A stretch of DNA of 64,000 nt, from contig NZ_JBJHDO010000005.1 in assembly GCF_050958605.1 (NCBI RefSeq), positions 248,001-312,000 of the forward strand, given 5' to 3'. The notes beneath the pieces are model-generated. The model ran no database searches. It saw only the letters and a program-made list of their open reading frames with translations, and was not told the origin of the DNA. Source of the stretch: G016756615 sp050958605. Lineage in GTDB: Bacteria; Pseudomonadota; Alphaproteobacteria; Rhizobiales; Rhizobiaceae. Below are positions 8,100-16,549 of this stretch, one piece after another; positions within the stretch are counted from its first letter, which is position 1; each line of letters opens with the position of its first letter. Position numbers and translations under genes: made by a program.

Positions 8100-9099
8100 C
8101 AGCCGGCTCCCCCAGAAAATCATCAACTGCAACCGGCTGTCGCGACACGACCGATTGTGCGATTGCCAGCGCGACACGGTGCGTCTTGAACGCCTCGCCA
8201 TAGGGGCAGCGGACGCAATTCGGCAGCCCTCTTACGGCATCCAGGAAATCTCGGTCCTCGCGCTCGACGGGATCCCCTATCGCCTGCCGCACCGGGCGAC
8301 CCCGCCCAATATCGACCATGAGTTCTCGGTCGGACAGTTCGATCGCTAGGCCATTGCAGAAAAGGTGAAGGCCGGTACGATGGCCCCAGTCCAGCAGACA
8401 GGTCGCCGCCAGTGAGCCCACTGCGCCCGAAGCGAAGCGCAGCGAGACGGCGGTGGCGGTCGCGATGTCGAGATCGGGAAATTCGATGCGCGGGACCGTG
8501 TGAGCTCCTTGCGCATAGACTTCGGTCACCTCGCCCACGAGGTGGCGGGCGAGGTCGATGATGTGCGTCGCTTGCTCGACGACTTGGCCGCCGGACCGGT
8601 CCTGCCGCCACCACCATTGCGGCGGCGGCGTCCGGTCGAGCCAGTGTCCCATAACCAGCGCGGCCGGGTTGCCCGCAAGCAGGCCGCGTGCTTCCTCGAC
8701 GGTGTCCAGGTAGCGCCAATGATAACCTACGGCGGTAGCGAGGTGATGCTCCTCGACGAGACAGGCAATGCGCTCTGCGGTTGCAACGTCGAGTGATAAC
8801 GGCTTTTCGACAAAGAAAGGGAGACCTGCAGCGATGACTGTCGCTTCGACCTCGCCATGTGCAAAAGGCGGAATGCAGACATAAACCGCGTCGAGGCGCT
8901 CACTTTCGATCAGTTCTTCATGAGAGTTGTAGGCACGGGCGCCAAGCCTTCCGGCAAGATCGACCGCGCGCGCGAAATCGGGATCGGCGATGCCGATGAT
9001 AGCGACGTCGTCCATACCGGATAAAACTCCGATATGCCTTGCAGCAATCCCTCCGGCTCCTATGAAGCCGATCCTGAGCCGTTCGTGTCCTCCTTTCAT
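8092..9099 (-). CDS. Gfo/Idh/MocA family oxidoreductase
   Basis: 335 residues. The N-terminal Rossmann motif IGFIGAGGIAARH and the EKPLSLD motif (Lys of the usual EKP triad) define the family; the C-terminal domain contains GGQVVEQATHIIDLARHLVG, equivalent to the conserved GG..D.G.H.ID region. Members oxidise or reduce sugars or cyclitols with NAD(P). I take the ATG at 9099 because it overlaps the preceding stop as ATGA; a GTG at 9108 is also in frame. Within the glycan operon it likely prepares or epimerises a sugar for the adjacent transferases. Confidence 0.9.
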   Translation of the reverse strand: MKGGHERLRIGFIGAGGIAARHIGVLSGMDDVAIIGIADPDFARAVDLAGRLGARAYNSHEELIESERLDAVYVCIPPFAHGEVEATVIAAGLPFFVEKPLSLDVATAERIACLVEEHHLATAVGYHWRYLDTVEEARGLLAGNPAALVMGHWLDRTPPPQWWWRQDRSGGQVVEQATHIIDLARHLVGEVTEVYAQGAHTVPRIEFPDLDIATATAVSLRFASGAVGSLAATCLLDWGHRTGLHLFCNGLAIELSDRELMVDIGRGRPVRQAIGDPVEREDRDFLDAVRGLPNCVRCPYGEAFKTHRVALAIAQSVVSRQPVAVDDFLGEPAGA

Positions 9100-10181
9100 G
9101 CTTCGCACATCCTTTCCATCGTCGCGCGGTAAAGCGCCGAAATTTCGCGTCCCATGCGAGCCGCCGTGAACCGTTCTTCGAAGCGCTGCCTGGCTCGGAT
9201 GCCGATAACCCGACTTGCAAGTCGGTCGGACAGAGCCTTGATGATCGCTGCCGCGATGAGGGAGGTATCGGCGGGAGGTGCGAGAAAAGGATAGTCCTGT
9301 CCTAGCGCCTCGACGGTGCCACCGACCCGGGTCGCAACGATAGGAATGGCGAGCGCCATCGCTTCCAGCACGACAAGGGGCAGGCCTTCGAAAAGCGACG
9401 GCAGCACAAACAGATCAGCGGCGGCGAGAAGATCCGGCACGTCCGCGCGTCGGCCGAGAAAAGCGACGTTGGACAGGTTCAGGGAAGCGGCCAGGGCCCG
9501 CATTGCCGTCTGTTCAGGGCCGTCGCCGACCAAGAGGAAAACAGTTTGCGGCAACTGAGACGACACTGTTGCCGCAGCCTGCAGCAAAGAATTGTACCCT
9601 TTCTGTGCCGTGAAGCGCGCGACCGTGATTACGATCCGCGCCTCTTCCGGGATCGAAAGGGCCGCGCGGGTTTCGCTGCGTGCTCGTCGTGCGACAGGCA
9701 CGTCAATGCCGTTTCTGATGGTGACGATGTGGATGAAGCCTTCGGCCCGGTAGCTTGCAGCGGCCGCGTCCGAAACGACAACGAGCGCATCGGCAAGGGT
9801 CGCGGCCATGCGATGGCGGGATTTCTGTTCCGGATCGGTGATCAGGTAGGGGAGGTGCTCCGTACGCACGACGGGAATGCCCGCCTTCCGGCCGGCCTCG
9901 ACCAGTTCGTGGCCTTCCCAGCCGATGCCGGCGTGGACGTGAAGGAGCGCGGGATGTCGCGACCTGACCCATGCAGCGAAGTGCTCTCCGAGCGCAATGG
10001 TCTCAAATCCCGCATCGGCGGCACGGGCGAGGAAACGTGGCCCGTCGCCGTGCGATGGGAAGGCGAGCACGATGCCATATGTGGGCACGAGCACGCCCGC
10101 GAGCGTCAGCATGTGTTCGCCCACGCCCGAGGGCACGGCACTGTCCGTGGCCAGCACGATCAGGCGAGGATCCTCTGTCAT
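9096..10181 (-). CDS. Glycosyltransferase family 4
   Basis: 361 residues with GT-B architecture: an N-terminal acceptor domain (SGVGEHMLTLA, LLHVHAGIGWEGHELV), then the donor domain with VARFTAQKGYNSLLQA, LVGDGPEQTAMR, FLGRRADVPDLLAAAD and the E-x7-E motif within SLFEGLPLVVLEAMA. It presumably retains anomeric configuration and uses a nucleotide-sugar donor; donor and acceptor are unknown. No membrane segment. Both ends overlap neighbouring genes by ATGA, so it should be made stoichiometrically with the mutase fusion upstream. Confidence 0.92.
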   Translation of the reverse strand: MTEDPRLIVLATDSAVPSGVGEHMLTLAGVLVPTYGIVLAFPSHGDGPRFLARAADAGFETIALGEHFAAWVRSRHPALLHVHAGIGWEGHELVEAGRKAGIPVVRTEHLPYLITDPEQKSRHRMAATLADALVVVSDAAAASYRAEGFIHIVTIRNGIDVPVARRARSETRAALSIPEEARIVITVARFTAQKGYNSLLQAAATVSSQLPQTVFLLVGDGPEQTAMRALAASLNLSNVAFLGRRADVPDLLAAADLFVLPSLFEGLPLVVLEAMALAIPIVATRVGGTVEALGQDYPFLAPPADTSLIAAAIIKALSDRLASRVIGIRARQRFEERFTAARMGREISALYRATMERMCEA

Positions 10182-12520
10182 TCGGCCGCCGAGGTCCAGG
10201 TCTGGACGGCCTCCGACTTTTCCAGGCGGCGGAAGGTGGCAAGAGCCTGTCCGACCACCTGGTCCATATTGTAGTATTTGTAGGTGCCAAGACGGCCGAC
10301 GAAGATCACATCGTCCTGTGTACGCGCCAGCGCTTCATATTGTTTGTAAAGCGTCTGATTCTCCGGCCGTGGGATCGGATAATAAGGATCGCCATCGGCG
10401 CGAGCAAATTCGTAGGAAATGCTCGTCCTGGCATGGCGCTGACCCGTCAAATGCTTGTATTCCGTTACGCGGGTGTAAGGCACCTCCTCCGAAGGATAAT
10501 TCACCACCGCGACTGGCTGGTACTGCTCGCAGTCAAGTGTCTCGTGGTGAAACACGAGGCTTCGGTAAGGAAGGGGCCCGAACCGATGGTCGAAATACAC
10601 ATCGATGGGGCCGGTAAAGATCGTTCGGCGCGCCAGTTTCTCATGTCGCGTGTCGCGATGATCGACGCCGGTTTCGACACGGATGTTGTCGTGATCCAGC
10701 ATGTTTTCGAAAAGCTGCGTGAAGCCTTCCGCGGGCATCGCCTGATACGTGTCGAGGAAATAGCGATCGTCGGTCGAGGTGCGAGTCGGAATGCGAGCGG
10801 TCACCGATTTGTCGAGTTCCGACGGATCAAGACCCCATTGCTTGCGCGTATAACCCTCGAAGAAGGTGCGGTAGAGATCGGTGCCAACCTGGGAGACGAC
10901 CACGTCGCGTGAGGTGCGGATGTCTGCCACCGGCTCGGCGCGGGTGGCCAGGAACGCGGCAGCGCTCGCCTCATCCTGTAGCTCAACGCCATAGAGCCTG
11001 TTGAGTGTCGTGCGGTTGATCGGGATGGGCAGGAGGGTGCCGGCCACGGCCGCGAGCACTCGATGCTCATAAGGTCGCCACCGCGTAAAGCGCGAGAGAT
11101 AGTCAAAGATTTCCTGGCTGTTGGTGTGAAAAATATGCGGGCCGTATTTGTGAACGAGGATGCCGGCTTCGTCGCGGAAGTCGAAAGTGTTGCCGGCTAT
11201 GTGGGAGCGCTGGTCGCAAAGAAAGATCCGCTTACCGGACGCGGCGAGACGTTCGGCCAGCACCGAGCCGGCGAAGCCGGCGCCGACAATCAGGTAATCA
11301 TAGGGGGTTCGGCCGCTTGGTCGGAAGATCACGGGCCTCGCCGGCTTTTCGGCCTTCCTCGCGATCGCCTCGTCAACCATCGAAGACATCCGCATGAAGG
11401 TCTGGTCCCAGGAGGTGCGCGCCAGGAGCGTATCGACGGCAGGTAGCCAGGCGTCCGGGTTGTGTGACAACGCAAGTGCGCGTTCGCAGGCGTTGACGAA
11501 CGCATCTGCATTGCGGGCGATCAACACGCCCTCGACATCGGCGTAATGGCGAACAACATCGGCGACCGGCGTCGACACGACGGGCCGGCCGGCAGCGAGA
11601 TATTCCGGTGTCTTGGTTGGGCTGATGAATCGCGTCGCCTCGTTTATTGCGAAAGGCATGAGCGCGACGTCCCAGCCGGACAGACAGGCCGGGAGCTCCG
11701 CATAGTCCTTGCGGCCGAGATAGTGGATGTTGCTCGCCTGGGGCAGCGCCGCAGGATCGATCTTGGCCACGGGTCCCACCATGACGATCGACCAGTTGGG
11801 CCGCGCCGCAGCCAGCGCCGCGATCAGGTCTAGGTCGATGCGCTCGTCGATCACGCCGTAATAGCCGAGTATCGGCTTTTGAAGCTGCCGCAGATCGGCG
11901 CCCGCATCGGTGAGCCTTCGGGCAACGGCGAAATGCGCGACGTCGACGCTCGAGGGAAACGGATGAATGTTGTCGTGTAGATGTCTCTTCGCCTCGAAGA
12001 TGCTGTGGCCACCGGTGAAGACGGCGTCGGCGCGGCGCATGAGCATCGCCTCGCAGCTGCGCAGCTCCGGTGGTGCGAAGCGAAAGGCGGACAGCTCGTC
12101 CATGCAGTCATAGATCACTGCCGCTGCATCGAGGTGCTGTGCGACAGGATACATCATCGGCGTATAGAACCACAGGACCGGCCGATCGGCCCGGTGCAGA
12201 ACGAGCAATTGGTCGAGCAGCCGCGATAAGGCGGCTTGCAGCCGTTCGCCCTGCCAAGCGTGCGGAACGCGAGGGCGTACCGCTATCACGCTGGTGTCAT
12301 CGAACGCGTGGAATTCCAGATAGGGCAGATGATGATCGGTGGGGATGTGCTCTTCCCAGAAGAACACGGAGCGCTCGCGGCCAAAACGCTGCATGAGATG
12401 CTGCGGCCGCTGAAGGACGAAATCCCAGCGCAGATGCGAAAAACATATGAGCGGTGAGACTGTGTGATTTGATTGCAGCGCGACAGGTGAGGGTGAGACC
12501 GGAATGGTGGAATCGTTCAA
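10178..12520 (-). CDS. glf: Bifunctional fusion: glycosyltransferase + UDP-galactopyranose mutase
   Basis: About 780 residues from a TTG at 12520; the frame stays open to 12703, with an ATG at 12652 that would add 44 unlikely-looking residues. Residues about 15-375 resemble GT-B transferases (CFSHLRWDFVLQRPQHLM, PILGYYGVIDERID, SPTKTPEYLAAGRPVVSTP). From about 405 there is a complete UDP-galactopyranose mutase: FAD motif IVGAGFAGSVLAE, HKYGPHIFHTN, GYTRKQWG, RIPTRTSTDDRYF, and the C-terminal GRLGTYKYYNMDQ. The mutase interconverts UDP-Galp and UDP-Galf through an FAD-sugar adduct. Fusion suggests that Galf is produced and transferred by one polypeptide (inference). First gene of the coupled operon. 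Confidence 0.87.
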   Translation of the reverse strand: MNDSTIPVSPSPVALQSNHTVSPLICFSHLRWDFVLQRPQHLMQRFGRERSVFFWEEHIPTDHHLPYLEFHAFDDTSVIAVRPRVPHAWQGERLQAALSRLLDQLLVLHRADRPVLWFYTPMMYPVAQHLDAAAVIYDCMDELSAFRFAPPELRSCEAMLMRRADAVFTGGHSIFEAKRHLHDNIHPFPSSVDVAHFAVARRLTDAGADLRQLQKPILGYYGVIDERIDLDLIAALAAARPNWSIVMVGPVAKIDPAALPQASNIHYLGRKDYAELPACLSGWDVALMPFAINEATRFISPTKTPEYLAAGRPVVSTPVADVVRHYADVEGVLIARNADAFVNACERALALSHNPDAWLPAVDTLLARTSWDQTFMRMSSMVDEAIARKAEKPARPVIFRPSGRTPYDYLIVGAGFAGSVLAERLAASGKRIFLCDQRSHIAGNTFDFRDEAGILVHKYGPHIFHTNSQEIFDYLSRFTRWRPYEHRVLAAVAGTLLPIPINRTTLNRLYGVELQDEASAAAFLATRAEPVADIRTSRDVVVSQVGTDLYRTFFEGYTRKQWGLDPSELDKSVTARIPTRTSTDDRYFLDTYQAMPAEGFTQLFENMLDHDNIRVETGVDHRDTRHEKLARRTIFTGPIDVYFDHRFGPLPYRSLVFHHETLDCEQYQPVAVVNYPSEEVPYTRVTEYKHLTGQRHARTSISYEFARADGDPYYPIPRPENQTLYKQYEALARTQDDVIFVGRLGTYKYYNMDQVVGQALATFRRLEKSEAVQTWTSAAE

Positions 12521-12968
12521 TATTCTCGACCTTAGATAGGCGACAGGGGTCTGTCGCGGGCTGGAAATTTTCCAGGTCAAGAACCTTGATGAACGTCGCT
12601 TGTTCCGGGCATCCGAGGCGGAAGCGGTTTTTATTTTAGCGCCTTTTAACATATGTTGATTTTTAGGCTTTCCGGAGCGAAGGGGCGCGTTCGCTACCAC
12701 CAATTCGGTGACGGTAACGATCTTCCTCTTGGTGAATTGCTTCAGCGTGCGCGCCTTCTGACTGACATCGGCATCGCTGTCGTCGCCATCAATCAGCGCT
12801 GTTCAGACGACCCCGCGCAGCAAGCTTCCGGCTATCGCGGCATTGCTCCGCATTGCCGGACGTTATTGATGACGTCGTGTTTATGCATGGACGACCGAGC
12901 AAGAAATTCGCACCCAAACGCACGCTTTCGTGCTCGGCTGCTTCCCGCGATTTCCGCGAAAGCGTCGC
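12521..12968. other. Intergenic region upstream of the glycan operon
   Basis: No gene recognised. An AT-rich patch at about 12630-12665 contains the 10-bp palindrome AACATATGTT (12648-12657) and probably holds the promoter and 5' leader of the glycan operon. The rest, toward the end of the carboxypeptidase gene, shows only short uncharacterised frames. Confidence 0.4.
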
Positions 12969-14219
12969 TCACCCGTTGTTCTGAACGACCATGCACTCGT
13001 AGGATTGCGCTCGTAGCTCTTTGCAGGCCGAGGCTGCGGCAGACCGAGCATCGAAGCCGGTGAACCTTGCCCGGTAGAGGGTTGCCGCACCATTTGTAAT
13101 CGCCTCCGTGTGAGGCGCGATGTGTTCGAAGCGGCCGGAGATACCCGTTTGTGCCTCCGACAGCAGCGCCAGTGCTGAATCTCGCGAATCCGTCGCCGCG
13201 ATCTGCACCTCCCACGGACTGCGCTCCGCCGTCACTTCCTCTGATGCAAACGCCTGAATGATGTCTGCGACACCGTCGTCAGATGAGGCGATCTGAACAT
13301 TCTCTTGCCGGTCGGCCGGCATCGGGATCGGAATATTCACTTTGGGTAGTGTGATCCCGGGTTTCCTGTTCGACTGGGCGATCGCGGCTCCGTTTCCTAT
13401 GGTTGCCTTGGGCATCGCCGCATCCAACAGGGCCGCCATGCGATTGTCACGGCTTCGCGCCGTCTTTCCGCCTAGGACCACGCCGACTACGTGCCTGCCC
13501 TTGTCATTGACAGCCGTGACGATGTTGAAGCCGGAGGCATTGGTGAAGCCCGTCTTGATGCCGTCCATACCCTTGTATCGGTACATCAGGTTGTTATGTC
13601 CCCGGATGTGGCGGCCGCGGAACTTGAAGGACTTCGTCGAAAAGAGCGCGTACTCCTTTGGATAGTCGCGCTGAAGGGCCATACCAAGCTTGGCCATATC
13701 ACGCGCAGTGGTGACTTGACGCTTGTCGGGCAGGCCGGAACCATTCCGGAAAGTGGTTTGCTTCATGCCGAGCGCCCGAGCCTTTCGCGTCAGAAACGTT
13801 CCACAATTTCCCTGTGGTCCAGCCAGGTGATCACACATGGCCTCCGCGGCGTCATTGGCGGATCTGATGATCATTCCCAAAACGGCTTCGCGCACGGTAA
13901 GCTTTTCGCCCGCCCGCAGGCCGAGCTTGGTGGGAACCGTCGCGGCCCCCCTTTTTGTCATCGTGATCCTTTTATCCCAGGTGAGGCGACCGTCGTGCAG
14001 CGCCTCGAAAGTCGCATAGAGCGTCATCATCTTGGTCAATGATGCTGGATAGTTCTTAACGTCCGCATTTTTGCTGCTGAGAACTTTTCCAGTGTTCGCA
14101 TCAATCAAGAAGTGAGCATATCCAGCATAGACCGGCGCTACGGAAGTAATAGTTGCTGCGATTGCAATCGATATCTGCGCTCGGAATGACGTAAATATAC
14201 TCCAGAATCCGCCATGCAT
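12969..14219 (-). CDS. D-alanyl-D-alanine carboxypeptidase (PBP5/6 type) with SPOR domain
   Basis: 416 residues. A hydrophobic N-terminal signal sequence (about 13-32) is followed by a peptidase S11 domain with all three active-site motifs: S60-L-T-K63, SAN in IIRSANDAAE, and KTG in GIKTGFTNASG. A proline-rich linker (about 290-330) leads to a C-terminal SPOR-like repeat (WEVQIAATDSRDSALALL, YRARFTGFDARSAA), which binds denuded septal peptidoglycan. It should trim the terminal D-Ala from pentapeptide stems in the periplasm, probably near division sites. It is monocistronic, with its own promoter region of over 100 bp upstream, and appears unrelated to the glycan operon downstream. Confidence 0.93.
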   Translation of the reverse strand: MHGGFWSIFTSFRAQISIAIAATITSVAPVYAGYAHFLIDANTGKVLSSKNADVKNYPASLTKMMTLYATFEALHDGRLTWDKRITMTKRGAATVPTKLGLRAGEKLTVREAVLGMIIRSANDAAEAMCDHLAGPQGNCGTFLTRKARALGMKQTTFRNGSGLPDKRQVTTARDMAKLGMALQRDYPKEYALFSTKSFKFRGRHIRGHNNLMYRYKGMDGIKTGFTNASGFNIVTAVNDKGRHVVGVVLGGKTARSRDNRMAALLDAAMPKATIGNGAAIAQSNRKPGITLPKVNIPIPMPADRQENVQIASSDDGVADIIQAFASEEVTAERSPWEVQIAATDSRDSALALLSEAQTGISGRFEHIAPHTEAITNGAATLYRARFTGFDARSAAASACKELRAQSYECMVVQNNG

Positions 14220-14902
14220 CGCCTAAACCGCCCTGACACCGCCTTGTATTTTCGAACAGTTGTAGTGGCGTATTTCGGCAACGCGAACGCTAAAATTTTA
14301 TCGGTTTGAATCTTGATTAAGAAATTATGAACAGCCTAGCGAGTTCGAGAGACAAGGCAAAGGAAGAGGAGACGTGACCGTCGAACAGCCGCTCTCAGCT
14401 TGTGAATGCGAACTTCCCCACGGCCAAACGTCGCCGAGTGTCGCGGCCGAGCTCCGCGGTGAAGCCCGGGAGACTGAGCGCATCGGCGGCGACGGCGCGG
14501 ACGTTATCCTGAGACACGGTCCTCGTCGTCGATCAGAACGAGGCAGGCTCGCCGCATCTCCAAGGCACGAGGTTCAGATCTTGTCGCGGTCGGACCGGAC
14601 GCAGAACTTCTCACCACAAGCCGTTATCGCTAGAAGCGATGAGTCGCAGCGCGAAGGCTTGCGTCCTCGCCTCTCCGATCGTCTCATCTGCTCACGCCGT
14701 GCCGCATCTGCACCAAGGTCGAGAGGCGGTTCTTGTCAAGCTGCGCTCTCGCGCTACCTCAAAACAGTGAACGTCGCCGGGAAACTCCGCGCGTCTTCAT
14801 TGGTCTTCCTCGTGGCGATCATGAAGCGCGTTGCGACCGAGATGCCGATCCAAAAATTCAAGGGGGGACTGCTCCAAGCCTGCTCATTGAGAGAGAAATG
14901 CA
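14220..14902. other. 683-bp intergenic region before the aldehyde oxidoreductase genes
   Basis: No convincing gene. A GTG at 14374 has an AGGAAGAGGAG site in front and opens a 232-codon frame that runs into the following gene in another phase; its product matches nothing I know and is basic and low in complexity. The minus strand has a short ACLVLIDDED-like piece near 14540 reminiscent of a response-regulator receiver, too short to call. Promoters for the carboxypeptidase (minus) and oxidoreductase (plus) should lie here. Confidence 0.4.
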
Positions 14903-15547
<645 letters not shown>

Positions 15548-15550
15548 ACC

Positions 15551-16549
15551 ATGCACCCATTCATTCTTGAACGTCCGCGCGATATCAACGCCGCAGTGGC
15601 GCTTGGTGCGCAGTCCGGTCGCAACGATGCGCCCGTCGAATACATCGCCGGCGGCACCGATATGGTGCAGCTTCTCCAGGAAAACGTGCGCCGGCCCGAT
15701 CGGCTGGTGAGCCTCGCAGGTCTTCTCGACAATCGCATCGAAGCAGGACCGCAGGGCCTCCGGCTGGGGGCCGCGGCCACGATGGCCGAGGTGGCGGCCC
15801 ATCCCGGCGTGATCGAGCATTTTCCTGTCGTTTCCGAGTCGCTCTTGAACTCCGCGAGCCCCCAGGTGCGCAATCAGGCGACCATGGGTGGCAATCTCCT
15901 GCAGCGCACCCGCTGCCCCTATTTTCGAGATGTGGGCTATGCCGCGTGCAACAAGCGCGCGCCAGATTCCGGCTGCGCCGCCATGGATGGCGAAAACCGT
16001 TGGCATGCCGTGCTCGGTACCAGCGAGAACTGCATCGCGGTCCATCCTTCGGATCTCGCGGTCGCGCTGGTTGCGCTGGATGCCTCCATCGAGATTCAGG
16101 ATGCCGGCGGGGAACACAGCGTCCCGCTCGCGGACTTGCACCGATTGCCTGGCAACACCCCGCACATCGAAACGATATTGCAAGCAGGCGAGGTGATTAC
16201 CGCAATCACGGTGCCGGCGAGCCCGGCAGCGCGGCGCTCGCATTATCTCAAGGTGCGCGACCGCGCATCTTTCGAGTTCGCCGTGGTATCCGCGGCCGTG
16301 GTGTTGGACATGGATGGCGATCGCATCCGCCAGGCACGCATTGCCCTTGGCGGCGTTGCTCCCAAGCCTTGGCGCGTGCCCGATGTTGAAGCGGCCCTGG
16401 CCGGCGTCAGCCTCGATCCGGCGGAGCTCCGCCCCGCGGCTGCCCGGGTTGCAGAAGGCGCGCAAGGGCGCGGGCATAACGACTTCAAGATCGAACTCAT
16501 GCAGCGCGCCATCGTGCTTGCGGTCGAAACCGCGGGAGCTCGCGCATGA
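15551..16549 (+). CDS. paoB: Aldehyde oxidoreductase FAD-binding subunit (PaoB/YagS type)
   Basis: 332 residues of the molybdopterin-dehydrogenase FAD-binding family. The FAD motif AGGTDMVQLLQ and the second motif ATMGGNLLQRTRCPYFRD are intact; the cysteine-bearing RCPYFRD and the following NKR segment are typical of PaoB, which carries an extra 4Fe-4S cluster in E. coli. The C-terminal CO-dehydrogenase flavoprotein domain follows (ALGGVAPKPWRVPDVE). It lacks its own signal and is probably carried out with the Tat-bearing small subunit. It overlaps the next gene by ATGA. Confidence 0.92.
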   Translation: MHPFILERPRDINAAVALGAQSGRNDAPVEYIAGGTDMVQLLQENVRRPDRLVSLAGLLDNRIEAGPQGLRLGAAATMAEVAAHPGVIEHFPVVSESLLNSASPQVRNQATMGGNLLQRTRCPYFRDVGYAACNKRAPDSGCAAMDGENRWHAVLGTSENCIAVHPSDLAVALVALDASIEIQDAGGEHSVPLADLHRLPGNTPHIETILQAGEVITAITVPASPAARRSHYLKVRDRASFEFAVVSAAVVLDMDGDRIRQARIALGGVAPKPWRVPDVEAALAGVSLDPAELRPAAARVAEGAQGRGHNDFKIELMQRAIVLAVETAGARA

